Under the pieces are notes generated by a model, which did no database searches, was not told the DNA's origin, and saw only the letters and a list, made by a program, of their open reading frames with translations. A stretch of DNA of 64,000 nucleotides from contig CAMKOM010000006.1 of assembly GCA_946414435.1 (NCBI GenBank), positions 1-64,000 on the forward strand, read 5' to 3'. How positions within the stretch are numbered: position 1 is the stretch's first letter; every line of letters starts with the position of its first letter. This stretch comes from an uncultured Bacteroidota bacterium. Lineage in GTDB: Bacteria > Bacteroidota > Bacteroidia > Bacteroidales > SZUA-534. A program made the translations under genes and the position numbers. This document shows, in pieces, positions 1 to 8,914 of this stretch.

Positions 1-2
1 AT

Positions 3-3000
3 TTCGCCGTGAACGACGAGGGCACACAAGTGTATGTTGATGACGAAGATGGTGCGAAGGTACGCCGCAGCGGATTCCTCATCACCGGCCGCGATGCCAC
101 CAAGGAAGGCACCCCTAACAAATATATGGCAGTAAACGACGGCGGCACACAAGTATTCATCGACAACCAGCTTGAAGACGAATCGAAGGTACGCCGCAGC
201 GGCTTCCTCATTACCGGCCGCGATGCCACCAAAGCAGGCGAAGCCACCGACTATATGAAAGTTGCCACCGACGGCACACAGATAAAATTCGACTCTGACG
301 CTTCAAAAGTTCGCCGCAGCGGATTCCTCATCACTGGCCGCGATGCAACTAAAGACGGTTCGGAGTCTGATGTGATGGAGGTAACCCCCGACAGCACCCG
401 CGTTTACGTGAACGGCGGCGGCAGCAAGAGCGGCTTTGGTGTTGAAGGCAAGAGTGGAGCCGGCAGCAAGAGTGGCTTTGCAGTTTCAGAGAAAGGTGAT
501 GGCGGTAAAGCTGGTTATATGGATGTTACGGCTCTGAACTTCTTTGCTGGGTACAATGCAGGAAAAACAACCACAGGCGACAACAACACCTTTGTGGGCA
601 ACAATGCCGGACTCGCTAACACCAATGGCTCAAGCAATGTTATTTTAGGAACCAGCGCCGCTAAGGAAGCAAAACGCATGAACCGCACCATTGCCATTGG
701 CGAGCAGGCAGGCCTGGGAAGCGAAGATACAGAATCGTCTGACAACGTGTTTATTGGTTTCAAAGCTGGACATGCCAACAAAAATGGATTGAACAATGTA
801 TTTTTAGGCAACGAAGCCGGTTATGCCAACACTGAAGGCAATTATAACTTATTCTTGGGCAACAATGCAGGTAAATTACTCACTAATGGTAGTTACAATG
901 TGATGTTAGGCGATAATGCCGGAGGTAAATCCAATGGCGATTACAACATACTCATTGGTTCCGATGCGGGAAGTATAACTACAGGGAACAGCAATGTTAT
1001 GATTGGTGTCGATGCTGGTTATGCCAACACCGAGGGAGGCTATAATGTGATGATTGGCGACGCTGCCGGCACAGCCAACACCACAGGCGAAAACAATGTT
1101 TTTTTGGGTTACAAAGCTGGAAAAACCAATACGAGTGGCGAGAATAACATTTTATTAGGCAGCGAAGCTGGTAACTCCACCGATGCCAGCAACAACGTTT
1201 TCATGGGTAACCGCGCAGGTTTTTATAAATCCTCGGGCGACAACAACGTATTTCTTGGCAACGAGGCAGGTTTCGGTGTTGAAGGTAGTGAAAGCACTGG
1301 CACAAACAATGTCTTTTTAGGCAATAATGCTGGCCACGACAACACAACTGGCAGCAACAATGTCTTTTTGGGCAATTATACGGGACATGACAACAAATTG
1401 GGTATGAATAATATTTATATAGGTAATGCCGCAGGATACAAAAATGGTTATTCCATTATGAAACTTACAGCAAATATTAGTAATCCGGAATATTACACTA
1501 TCGAACCTACAAATGAAGTTATAGATGATATTCAGATAGATCCATCAACTGGCAATGCTTCCACTACTAAGATACCTAACAGCAGCATATTTATAGGCGA
1601 TAGTGCAGGATATGCTGTCGAACTTGGCCAAAATTCTGTGGTTTTGGGAACAAAAGCTGCAGCACACGCAAAATCAATGTGGCAATCCATAATAATTGGA
1701 GAGAATGCTGGTTTGGGAAGTGCAAATAGCCAGCATGATAACGATATTTTCATCGGGAATTCAGCAGGTAGAAAAAATGTTAGAGGTAATCAAAACGTTT
1801 ACATAGGCAATAACTCTGGTTACAATATAAGTGGTGGGTATGCTAATGTTATTTTGGGATATGATGCCGCAGCAGGTGCACGTATTATGAACAGAACAGT
1901 TGCCATTGGAGAAAAAGCAGGTTATGGTTCTAATTCGACAGGTTCGGGCAGCCAGTTAAACGTATACATTGGAGCTAGTGCTGGAGAAAAGAGTTCAAAT
2001 AATGCGTATAACGTCTTTGTGGGTGCCAGTGCAGGTTATGGTAATACCACAGGAGAAAATAATACTTTTATAGGCAGTGGTGCGGGATTATATTTAAAAA
2101 CACCTAACAGAGTTGTATGTATCGGTCCAAAAGCTGGTAATGGTGTTTTGGATGCAAGTGGAAGTTCCACAGGCGCCATATTCATTGGTTATGAGGCTGG
2201 CTATAAAAACACAAGTGGCACAGGTAATGTATTTATTGGAAATGAAAGTGGACATGAGAATGGGCTGAGTACGTATAACGTATTTATAGGCGCATCTTCT
2301 GGTAAAAACACTAACGGTACTACCACACGTCGTTTTAAAAGTCCTATCACCAACGAATATATTTACGAAACGATAGGTTCTTCCAATGTATTTTTAGGCA
2401 ACCAGACTGGTTATACCAATACAACGGGTTATCACAACGTATATGTCGGCGCCAATGCCGGATATTTTAACCAAACTGGCTACAACAATGTATTTATAGG
2501 ATATAATGCCGGATTAAACGAAACGGGCAGCAACAAACTTTACATTGACAACAGCGAGACAACAACACCGCTTATTTATGGTGATTTCAACTACGATGAA
2601 TTGACAATTAATGGAGACCTAAATGTTACTGGCGCAACAACTTTCAGTGGCGGAGTTAACACTACAGGCGCAATATCAGGAGGAAGTCTATCTATAGCAA
2701 AGTCAAGCAGTAGCAGTGCCCCAACCACCGTAGATACAAAGGCTGTAAATGTAGAACTTACAACATACCCGAATGGTGACAAAAATCAGTGGGGTATATA
2801 CAGTAGAGTAGAAGGCTTGCGCTCAAATTATGGTTATTACAAAGCCGTTTACGGTGAAGCTAACGGAGGATACCAAGCAGTTGGTGTTAAGGGTGTTGGC
2901 CAAGGTAGTGAATCTGGTAAAGGTTATTATGGAGTTTGGGGTGAAGCCATAGGATCTTCAGCAGGGAATAACTATGGAGTTTATGCCAGCGCGACAGGCA

Positions 3001-3488
3001 CAACAACAAACTATGGTATTTACGCCACAGCAAGCAACGGCACCACCAACTATGCCGGATATTTCTCTGGCAATGTCTATTCAACAGGCACTGTTAATTC
3101 GTCTGATGGCCGTTTGAAAAAGGATGTACAGACTATAAACGGCGCATTGGACAAAGTGCTGAAACTACGCGGTGTATCATACTATTGGAAGAATCGCGAG
3201 GAGATGGCCGCCGTCAAGAACGTTTCAGTTGATGAACTTGATTACGGCTATGATGACAAGAAGCACATTGGTGTTATTGCACAGGAGTTGGAGCAGGAGT
3301 TCCCCGAACTGATTGATACCGATGGCGATGGTTTCAAATCTGTTAATTATTCAGGTCTCGCCCCAATCCTAATCGAGGCCATGAAGGAGCAACAACAGCA
3401 AATTGAGAATCTGAAAAACGATAAAGCTGAATTGAAGAAAGAAGTTGATGAGCTTCGCAAGATGGTGGAAGAGTTGATGAAGAAATAA
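3..3488 (+). CDS. Repeat-rich surface/fibre-like protein with C-terminal peptidase S74 chaperone (5' partial)
   Basis: The reading frame is open at the window edge. The GTG at position 9 is an internal Val: the preceding Phe-Ala and following VNDEGTQVYV match the later repeat AVNDGGTQVFI, so the true start lies upstream. Numbering from position 9, residues about 1-135 hold three near-identical VRRSGFLITGRDATK units. Residues about 175-840 are a long array of roughly 22-residue repeats of the type NNVFLGNxAGxxNTTG, resembling YadA-like trimeric stalk or head repeats. A domain typical of Bacteroidota fibre proteins follows (NKLYIDNS, then ELTINGDLNVTG). The C-terminus carries a peptidase S74 domain: SSDGRLKKD, with Ser1032 and the Lys five residues later as the presumed autocleavage dyad, then GVIAQELEQEFPEL and a terminal coiled coil. 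In phage endosialidases this domain trimerises the fibre and then cuts itself off. Role here is inferred: trimeric surface fibre, adhesin or tail-fibre-like protein. Confidence 0.85.
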   Translation, partial: FAVNDEGTQVYVDDEDGAKVRRSGFLITGRDATKEGTPNKYMAVNDGGTQVFIDNQLEDESKVRRSGFLITGRDATKAGEATDYMKVATDGTQIKFDSDASKVRRSGFLITGRDATKDGSESDVMEVTPDSTRVYVNGGGSKSGFGVEGKSGAGSKSGFAVSEKGDGGKAGYMDVTALNFFAGYNAGKTTTGDNNTFVGNNAGLANTNGSSNVILGTSAAKEAKRMNRTIAIGEQAGLGSEDTESSDNVFIGFKAGHANKNGLNNVFLGNEAGYANTEGNYNLFLGNNAGKLLTNGSYNVMLGDNAGGKSNGDYNILIGSDAGSITTGNSNVMIGVDAGYANTEGGYNVMIGDAAGTANTTGENNVFLGYKAGKTNTSGENNILLGSEAGNSTDASNNVFMGNRAGFYKSSGDNNVFLGNEAGFGVEGSESTGTNNVFLGNNAGHDNTTGSNNVFLGNYTGHDNKLGMNNIYIGNAAGYKNGYSIMKLTANISNPEYYTIEPTNEVIDDIQIDPSTGNASTTKIPNSSIFIGDSAGYAVELGQNSVVLGTKAAAHAKSMWQSIIIGENAGLGSANSQHDNDIFIGNSAGRKNVRGNQNVYIGNNSGYNISGGYANVILGYDAAAGARIMNRTVAIGEKAGYGSNSTGSGSQLNVYIGASAGEKSSNNAYNVFVGASAGYGNTTGENNTFIGSGAGLYLKTPNRVVCIGPKAGNGVLDASGSSTGAIFIGYEAGYKNTSGTGNVFIGNESGHENGLSTYNVFIGASSGKNTNGTTTRRFKSPITNEYIYETIGSSNVFLGNQTGYTNTTGYHNVYVGANAGYFNQTGYNNVFIGYNAGLNETGSNKLYIDNSETTTPLIYGDFNYDELTINGDLNVTGATTFSGGVNTTGAISGGSLSIAKSSSSSAPTTVDTKAVNVELTTYPNGDKNQWGIYSRVEGLRSNYGYYKAVYGEANGGYQAVGVKGVGQGSESGKGYYGVWGEAIGSSAGNNYGVYASATGTTTNYGIYATASNGTTNYAGYFSGNVYSTGTVNSSDGRLKKDVQTINGALDKVLKLRGVSYYWKNREEMAAVKNVSVDELDYGYDDKKHIGVIAQELEQEFPELIDTDGDGFKSVNYSGLAPILIEAMKEQQQQIENLKNDKAELKKEVDELRKMVEELMKK
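57..353 (+). repeat. Three near-identical 48-bp coding repeats in the S74 protein
   Basis: Copies lie at 57-104, 186-233 and 306-353, spaced 129 and 120 bp apart. Each encodes KVRRSGFLITGRDATK with only a few, mostly synonymous, differences. The sequence before the first copy matches the end of a further unit, so the array continues upstream of the window. The high DNA identity suggests recent expansion or gene conversion. Confidence 0.85.
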
Positions 3489-3513
3489 GGCGAAGAATAA
3501 ATAATTTGGTTTT

Positions 3514-3541
3514 GTAGAGACGGTGCATGCACCGTCTCTAC
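3514..3541. repeat. 28-bp perfect palindrome (GTAGAGACG family)
   Basis: A perfect 28-bp inverted repeat with arms GTAGAGACGGTGCA and TGCACCGTCTCTAC. It lies 26 bp after the S74 gene stop codon. It is the first of three related palindromes in the window (others at 3558 and 57304) and resembles REP/MITE-type dispersed palindromes. It may also help terminate transcription from either side. Confidence 0.8.
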
Positions 3542-3557
3542 GCATTTTATGGGGGTT

Positions 3558-3585
3558 GTAGAGACGCGCCATGGCACGTCTCTAC
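3558..3585. repeat. 28-bp near-perfect palindrome (GTAGAGACG family)
   Basis: Second copy, 16 bp after the first. Arms are GTAGAGACGCGCCA and TGGCACGTCTCTAC with one unpaired position. The outer nine bases equal those of the first copy while the centre differs, so the pair is not a simple tandem duplication. Confidence 0.75.
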
Positions 3586-3609
3586 GGTTGTTTGGGTGAA
3601 TGCGTGGGG

Positions 3610-4152
3610 TTACGCCATGCAATTCCAACGTTCGCGTGTGAGCAGGTTCATATGCGCTGTTCGCACATCGTTAACAAGTGGAACGTTGACATTTTCGATG
3701 GTGTGGTGATAGATGAATCCGATTTTTTCCTGTGCGCGTTTCGATTTCAGATTGCCGTCGTAGTAGCCGCACCAAACAGCGGTCCGATTCAGGTCGCTGA
3801 AGGCATGGTGTAACAACCGCCGCGACGCTTCAGGCGCATAGCCGTGGCCCCAGTGCGGCACGCCAACCCAGAAGCCAAGTTCTGCTTCGGTGTCGCCAAT
3901 GGGGGCAATGCCGTCGCCATTACGCATCAACCCGATACTGCCTACGGGCTCGTTGCTGCTTTTCAACACAATGGCGTATGTCTCGGGTTTCGAGAGTACG
4001 TTTTTAATGATTTCGCGGCTATTCTCGACGCTTGTGTGCGGCGGCCACCCCGCAATAGGGCCTACTTGCGGGTCGCGGGCGTAGCGGTAAAGCGCTTCGG
4101 CATCGCTTTCATGCCATGGGCGCAGAATCAGTCGTTCAGTTTCAAAAGTCAT
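3610..4152 (-). CDS. GNAT family N-acetyltransferase (RimJ/RimL type)
   Basis: 180 aa from the ATG at 4152. A longer frame exists to 4194, but the protein proper begins MTFETERLILRPW, the usual N-terminus of the RimJ/RimL-like acetyltransferase_3 group. Later segments fit the fold: AELGFWVGVPHWGHGYAPEA contains the motif-A-like acetyl-CoA loop, and NLKSKRAQEKIGF is the usual helix and strand after it. The family transfers acetyl from acetyl-CoA to an amine, such as a ribosomal protein N-terminus or a small molecule; the substrate cannot be told from sequence. The gene is convergent with the S74 gene and separated from it by the two palindromes. Confidence 0.88.
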   Translation of the reverse strand: MTFETERLILRPWHESDAEALYRYARDPQVGPIAGWPPHTSVENSREIIKNVLSKPETYAIVLKSSNEPVGSIGLMRNGDGIAPIGDTEAELGFWVGVPHWGHGYAPEASRRLLHHAFSDLNRTAVWCGYYDGNLKSKRAQEKIGFIYHHTIENVNVPLVNDVRTAHMNLLTRERWNCMA

Positions 4153-4305
4153 GTTTAAACAATGTTTAAAAGTGCATCGATCGGCATTTGCCAATACGGC
4201 TGCAATTTGAACAGATTTTTTACTTTTAGCAATTATTTTATATGGCTATAACCAAACATAATTATATAGTTTGGTAGCCGCCATCTAATCTGATAAAACA
4301 TTGAT

Positions 4306-4725
4306 ATGGAATTAATTGGAAAATTAGAAGAAGTACGTGCTGCCGTTCAGCGCACAGCAACTTTCACAGTAAGAGAATTTGTGCTCGAAGTTGAAAACCA
4401 ACGCAACACACAATGGAACGACCACATTTTGTTTCAGGTTTCGAACAACAATGTAGGTCTGCTCGACAGCTTCAGCGTCGGACAGATGATAAAGGTCACT
4501 TTTGACATTCAAGGCCGCCGCTGGACAGGACAGGATGGCACACAGCGCGTGTTCAACACTCTGTCGGCGTGGCGCATTGAATCGGCAGAGAATTCACAGG
4601 CCGCCGCTGCTCCTACGGCTTCAGCACCAGCTGCACAACCTGCACAACCGTCGTCTCCGGCGCAACCAACTGCACAATCGGCACAAGGCAACGACTTAGA
4701 GCCAGTTAACGACCTCCCGTTCTAA
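4306..4725 (+). CDS. DUF3127 domain protein (OB-fold/SSB-like)
   Basis: 139 aa. Residues 1-100 match the Bacteroidota DUF3127 family (MELIGKLEEV start, WNDHILFQVSN, DIQGRRW, FNTLSAWRIE). A low-complexity Ala/Pro/Gln linker of about 30 residues follows, and the protein ends NDLEPVNDLPF. This layout of compact domain, disordered linker and acidic tip ending in Pro-Phe is that of single-stranded DNA-binding proteins, whose tip recruits repair and replication partners. Function of the family is not established, and SSB-like partner recruitment is an inference. The downstream gene starts 9 bp after the stop, so the two are probably cotranscribed. Confidence 0.88.
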   Translation: MELIGKLEEVRAAVQRTATFTVREFVLEVENQRNTQWNDHILFQVSNNNVGLLDSFSVGQMIKVTFDIQGRRWTGQDGTQRVFNTLSAWRIESAENSQAAAAPTASAPAAQPAQPSSPAQPTAQSAQGNDLEPVNDLPF

Positions 4726-4734
4726 ACCGCACTG

Positions 4735-5655
4735 ATGCCAACATTGCTGAAACAAAGGATTTTAAACCGCGAGTCGGGGTTCTTGTTCTATGGGCTCACA
4801 CCGCCCAAGGCAACCACCGACGAGAGTCGTGTGCGCGAGATTGCAGCCAAGCAGATGTCACGCGTTGGCAGTCTTGATGTCGATGCGCTCATTCTGTACG
4901 ACTTGCAAGATGAGTCGTCGCGCAACAGCAATCCGCGGCCATTTCCGTTCAGCGAAACACTCAAGCCCGACGTTTACAGCCGCAACTACCTGTCCGACTT
5001 GCAGTTGCCCAAAATAATCTATAAGAGCGTTGGTAAATATACGCCAGACGAGTTTGCCTCGTGGGTGCGCTCGGCCGACAACGATTTGTCGGTTTTTGTG
5101 GGCTCGCCGTCGAAAACGCAAACAGACAGCCTTACACTTCTCAACGCCTATCGGATTAAGAATGAACAAAACGCACAAATGGTGCTTGGAGGTGTCACCA
5201 TTCCCGAACGTCACCATTTGAAGGGCGACGAACATTTGCGGTTGTTCAGCAAAATCGACAGCGGCTGCCGCTTCTTCGTGTCGCAGTGCGTCTATAGCGT
5301 CAACCACACGCTCGATTTCCTGTCGGACTACTACTACACCGCACAAGAGCAAAACCGCCCAATGGTGCCAGTCATCTTTACTCTAACACCTTGTGGTTCT
5401 GTTAAGTCGCTCGAATTTCTCGACTGGCTTGGCATTGATGTGCCGCACTGGCTCCACAACGACCTTATGCATTCAACCGACATCCTTCGCCGCTCGGTCG
5501 ACGTGTGTCGCAGCACCGCTTCCGAGATTTACGCCTTCTGCACAGAAAAAGGCATTCCAGTTGGCTTCAACATCGAAAGTGTGGCAATCCGCAAAGAGGA
5601 GATTGAGGCATCGGTTGAACTTGTCGGTAACGTACGTGCCATAATGAGCCGCTGA
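4735..5655 (+). CDS. Methylenetetrahydrofolate reductase-like TIM-barrel protein
   Basis: 306 aa, close to the length of bacterial MetF. Matching stretches include an N-terminal strand with PPK (GFLFYGLTPPK), GGVTIPERHH, the segment GCRFFVSQCVYSVNHTLDFL corresponding to the MetF region that binds FAD and folate, and VPVIFTLTPCGSVKSLEFL, corresponding to the late barrel strand. Similarity to true MetF is distant, and several otherwise conserved positions, including the N-terminal catalytic Glu region, are altered. A divergent flavin- or folate-linked oxidoreductase is likely. The gene follows the DUF3127 gene by 9 bp. Calling it the methionine-pathway MetF would go beyond the evidence. Confidence 0.65.
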   Translation: MPTLLKQRILNRESGFLFYGLTPPKATTDESRVREIAAKQMSRVGSLDVDALILYDLQDESSRNSNPRPFPFSETLKPDVYSRNYLSDLQLPKIIYKSVGKYTPDEFASWVRSADNDLSVFVGSPSKTQTDSLTLLNAYRIKNEQNAQMVLGGVTIPERHHLKGDEHLRLFSKIDSGCRFFVSQCVYSVNHTLDFLSDYYYTAQEQNRPMVPVIFTLTPCGSVKSLEFLDWLGIDVPHWLHNDLMHSTDILRRSVDVCRSTASEIYAFCTEKGIPVGFNIESVAIRKEEIEASVELVGNVRAIMSR

Positions 5656-5788
5656 CTACCAAAGCACGAAATCGTTTTCATTCACATAAAACAAAGAATA
5701 TCAAATAAATAGTATTCTAATGAGAATGATAACGATTGAAACTCGTCAAAAAGCTAACCACCTAAAACGAAAATGATTATTGGCAAAT

Positions 5789-5796
5789 TATATTTG
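5789..5796 (+). promoter_or_regulatory. Promoter -7 element upstream of kup
   Basis: TATATTTG is an exact match to TAnnTTTG, 64 bp before the kup start. No clear TTTG lies at the -33 position. The predicted transcript would begin near 5803. Confidence 0.6.
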
Positions 5797-5816
5797 CATT
5801 CGTAAACAAGGCATCT

Positions 5817-5844
5817 GTCTGTTGTCATTAGGGGGGAAACAGGC
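5817..5844 (+). other. Hairpin in the predicted kup 5' UTR
   Basis: GTCTGTT (5817-5823) pairs with AACAGGC (5838-5844), one G-T pair, around a 14-nt loop containing six G. It ends 16 nt before the kup ATG. A role in translation control is possible but unproven. It does not match the c-di-AMP riboswitch that regulates potassium transporters in other phyla. Confidence 0.4.
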
Positions 5845-5860
5845 TGAATCATAATAATAT

Positions 5861-7804
5861 ATGAAAGGAACATCAAGTCAGATAAAAAACTTGAGTTTGG
5901 TTGGCGCCATTGTCGCCTTGGGCATCATTTTCGGTGACATCGGCACTTCACCGCTCTATGTTTTCAAAGCCATTCTGGCATCAATCGGCACCGTGAGCGC
6001 CGACACAATCATTGGTGCATTGTCGTGCATTGTGTGGACACTGACGTTGCAAACCACTGTAAAATACGTACTTATAACGCTTAAAGCGGACAACCGTGGC
6101 GAGGGTGGCATTTTCTCGCTTTTCGCACTGTTGCGTAAAAACCACCGCAAACTGTTCATCATTGCCATTGTGGGCGGGTGCTCACTGCTGGCCGACGGGG
6201 TCATTGCACCGTCAATCACAGTGCTGTCGGCGGTCGAAGGTCTGTCGATAGTGAACCCGCACTTGCCTGTGCTGGCTATCAGCGTGATAATCATAACGTT
6301 TCTATTCTTCATTCAGCAGTTTGGCACCAACACCGTCGGAAAGTCGTTCGGACCGATAATGCTAGTGTGGTTCAGCACGTTGGGCACTCTGGGTTTTGTC
6401 AATCTTATTGACTGCCCGATGGTTCTGAAGGCCTTCAACCCCTACTACGCCGTGCGTCTGCTGGCCAACCACCCTTCGGGCATACTGCTGCTGGGTGCCA
6501 TATTCCTCTGCACAACCGGCGCCGAGGCACTCTACACCGACCTTGGCCACTGCGGCATCAAAAACATCCGCGCAAGCTGGGCGTTTGTAAAAACAATGCT
6601 GATTCTCAACTATATGGGCCAGGGCGCGTGGATTCTTACCAACCCCGACCGCATCGACGGTAGCGTGAATCCATTCTATGCCATTATGCCCGATTGGTTC
6701 CTGCCTGTTGGCATCGTTTTGGCCACAATGGCTGCCATTGTCGCCTGCCAGGCATCGATAACAAGTTCATACACACTGATTAGCGAGGCCATATCGCTTA
6801 ACTTCTGGCCCAAAATCAGAATCAAATACCCGTCGCAAGTCATCGGACAGATGTACGTGCCAACCATCAACTGGATTGTGTACGGTTGCTGCATCTTCTC
6901 GGTGTTCCATTTCCGCAATTCGGCCGCACTCGAGAACGTGTACGGCTTCACGGTCACCATCACAATGCTGATGACATCGACGCTGGTGGTCTTCTATCTG
7001 AATCAGAAGAAAAAGCCGATGTGGGCTATTGCCATTTTCGCGTTGAGCTACCTGATTGTGGAAGGGTCGTTTTTTGCAGCTAACTTGCACAAATTCAGCC
7101 ATGGCGCCTGGTTCACCACAATGCTGGCCACCATTCTGACACTGATTATGGTGATTCTGCACACTGGCCGCCGCATCCGCAACCGATTCATAACTTACAC
7201 AAAGATAGGTGATTATCTTCCTGTGATTAAAGACATCAGCGAGGACACCACGCTGCCAAAGTACGCCACCAACCTGGTTTACACCACCCACGCCAACTTC
7301 AAAACTGACATTGAGGCGAAGGTGATGGACAGCATTGTCCACCGTATTCCGAAGCGCGCCGACGTCTACTGGCTGCTGCACGTCGATATTCTGGATACGC
7401 CCTACACACTTGAATACAAGGTTGAGCATCTGGTGCCGAACAAGATTATCCGCATCGATTTTTTTCTCGGATTCAAAATGCAGCCTCGCATCTACGACTA
7501 TTTCAAGCAGGTTGTGGCGCATCTCGGCGATGAGGGGCTCGACCTTCGCAGTTCGTACCCGTCACTGCGGAAACATAACATCCCTGCCGATTTCCGCATC
7601 ATCCACATCGAGCGGCGCGTGCCCAAACAGGCCGACCTCTCGTTCAGCGAGCGCCTTGTGCTCACCCTCTACTACCCTCTCAAGCGTATGGGCCTGACCG
7701 ATGTGTCGGCGTGGGGGCTGGATGCGGGCAACGTTTCGACAGAGTCGATACCGCTGACCATTCCATCGAAAACATACATTCCGGAAATTGTAAGGGCGGA
7801 ATAA
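5861..7804 (+). CDS. kup: Kup-type potassium uptake permease
   Basis: 647 aa, the size of Kup/TrkD transporters. The N-terminal signature is present (GIIFGDIGTSPLYVFKA), then about twelve hydrophobic helices to residue about 430 with the conserved GAEALYTDLGHCG. A hydrophilic cytosolic C-terminal domain fills the rest. Kup proteins carry K+ into the cell, probably by proton symport. The gene stands alone behind its own promoter and is convergent with the methyltransferase-like gene. Confidence 0.95.
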   Translation: MKGTSSQIKNLSLVGAIVALGIIFGDIGTSPLYVFKAILASIGTVSADTIIGALSCIVWTLTLQTTVKYVLITLKADNRGEGGIFSLFALLRKNHRKLFIIAIVGGCSLLADGVIAPSITVLSAVEGLSIVNPHLPVLAISVIIITFLFFIQQFGTNTVGKSFGPIMLVWFSTLGTLGFVNLIDCPMVLKAFNPYYAVRLLANHPSGILLLGAIFLCTTGAEALYTDLGHCGIKNIRASWAFVKTMLILNYMGQGAWILTNPDRIDGSVNPFYAIMPDWFLPVGIVLATMAAIVACQASITSSYTLISEAISLNFWPKIRIKYPSQVIGQMYVPTINWIVYGCCIFSVFHFRNSAALENVYGFTVTITMLMTSTLVVFYLNQKKKPMWAIAIFALSYLIVEGSFFAANLHKFSHGAWFTTMLATILTLIMVILHTGRRIRNRFITYTKIGDYLPVIKDISEDTTLPKYATNLVYTTHANFKTDIEAKVMDSIVHRIPKRADVYWLLHVDILDTPYTLEYKVEHLVPNKIIRIDFFLGFKMQPRIYDYFKQVVAHLGDEGLDLRSSYPSLRKHNIPADFRIIHIERRVPKQADLSFSERLVLTLYYPLKRMGLTDVSAWGLDAGNVSTESIPLTIPSKTYIPEIVRAE

Positions 7805-7868
7805 ACGGTCAATAGACTTCGGACTACAGACAAAGGAATGTGGTGAATAGAGTTGTTTTGTTCCTAAT

Positions 7869-8897
7869 TCACTCCACTTTCAAATCAATCGCTGCAAACC
7901 GCCGCAGGCCTTCATCAGACAGGCATTGGCAGACTTCTTCGTAGGTTTTGGCGTTGTCGATAACGGTGTCAAACATCTGCCAACGGTATCCCGACAGCAG
8001 CGATTCCTCAACCCAATACGAAAACTCGGTGTGCGGATTCAGGTATTCCAACTTTTTCATTCTCAAATACATCGGTAAGCCATCCGACACATCGCGCCAA
8101 GTGTCGGCAAAAGCGTAGTCGAACCGCTCGGCGGGCATCTGCTTTTCGGCGTACTCAAAAGCGTCGGCACAAACAATCCTAACCTTCTCAGGGTGAACAA
8201 ATTGGGGCAGAATGTGAGTCTTGAAAAGTTCAATCACATCTTTTGAGCGCTCAATTATGGTTATGCTCTCAACATTTGGCTTTAAATGAACAAGATACGG
8301 ATAGTATCCCATTCCCAACCCGAATGTTGCGACCTTTCCGTGGGCGGCCTCAACGGCAAAGCGGATTGTGGCCGTCTCGTTGGGCTTGATAGCCATCCAC
8401 TCGTGGCCGTCCTCGTGAACGGCAGGATAACTGAAATCGCTGTCAAAGAAGCCGATACACTGTATTTCCTTGAAGTCGGGGTCGAGAATCATCTCATCGC
8501 AGACAAACGCCTCGTAGGCCTTGTAGTGCTCGTATTTCAGTTCCCAGCGGCCAAACTTTACGTTCGGAATGCGAATGTTTTTGTAGTACGGGTCCTCGGC
8601 GTAGGCCTTGGCGTCGAGTTTGACAACCGAGCGGCGGAAATATTCGTCGAGCAGAATGCGGTCGTCGGGGTTTTCGTCGGGATTGAGCCCGCAGAAACCG
8701 CTGAGCAACGCGGTGTAGATTGCCTCGTCGGGCAGCAGGCCGCCAGGGTTCGACTCTTCCATCAACTCTTTGGTTATCAGGCACGGATTTTGGTCCAGAT
8801 AGTCGCAGAGCATCCACGCGTAATCGTTGTTGCGTTGGCGGATTCGCTTCAGTTCTTCAATTTTTGCCTTGTCGCTTTCGCTGAGTATCTTGCTCAT
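7869..8897 (-). CDS. Uncharacterised protein with SAM-methyltransferase-like Rossmann domain
   Basis: 342 aa from the ATG at 8897; an upstream in-frame TTG at 8903 is less likely. The N-terminal half (residues 1-170) is helical and matches nothing I recognise. The C-terminal half has a methyltransferase-like nucleotide fold: KVATFGLGMGYYPYLVHL (glycine-rich loop after strand 1), ITIIERSKDVIELF (acidic end of strand 2), VRIVCADAFEYAEK, then FDYAFADTW (strand 4). This resembles the spermidine-synthase or class I methyltransferase fold. The substrate is unknown. The start is 17 bp from the end of the upstream porin gene, so the two may share a transcript. Confidence 0.6.
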   Translation of the reverse strand: MSKILSESDKAKIEELKRIRQRNNDYAWMLCDYLDQNPCLITKELMEESNPGGLLPDEAIYTALLSGFCGLNPDENPDDRILLDEYFRRSVVKLDAKAYAEDPYYKNIRIPNVKFGRWELKYEHYKAYEAFVCDEMILDPDFKEIQCIGFFDSDFSYPAVHEDGHEWMAIKPNETATIRFAVEAAHGKVATFGLGMGYYPYLVHLKPNVESITIIERSKDVIELFKTHILPQFVHPEKVRIVCADAFEYAEKQMPAERFDYAFADTWRDVSDGLPMYLRMKKLEYLNPHTEFSYWVEESLLSGYRWQMFDTVIDNAKTYEEVCQCLSDEGLRRFAAIDLKVE

Positions 8898-8914
8898 TTC
8901 CAAATGGTTCTCAA

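Noticed and set aside
540-2530. Regularly spaced repeats resembling a CRISPR array at first glance
   Set aside because: They are coding, in frame throughout, with variable unit length and protein-level rather than exact DNA conservation.
5716-5734. Fur-box-like sequence upstream of kup (TGAGAATGATAACGA)
   Set aside because: Only about 10 of 14 informative positions agree with the 7-1-7 consensus, and a potassium transporter is not an expected iron-regulated gene.
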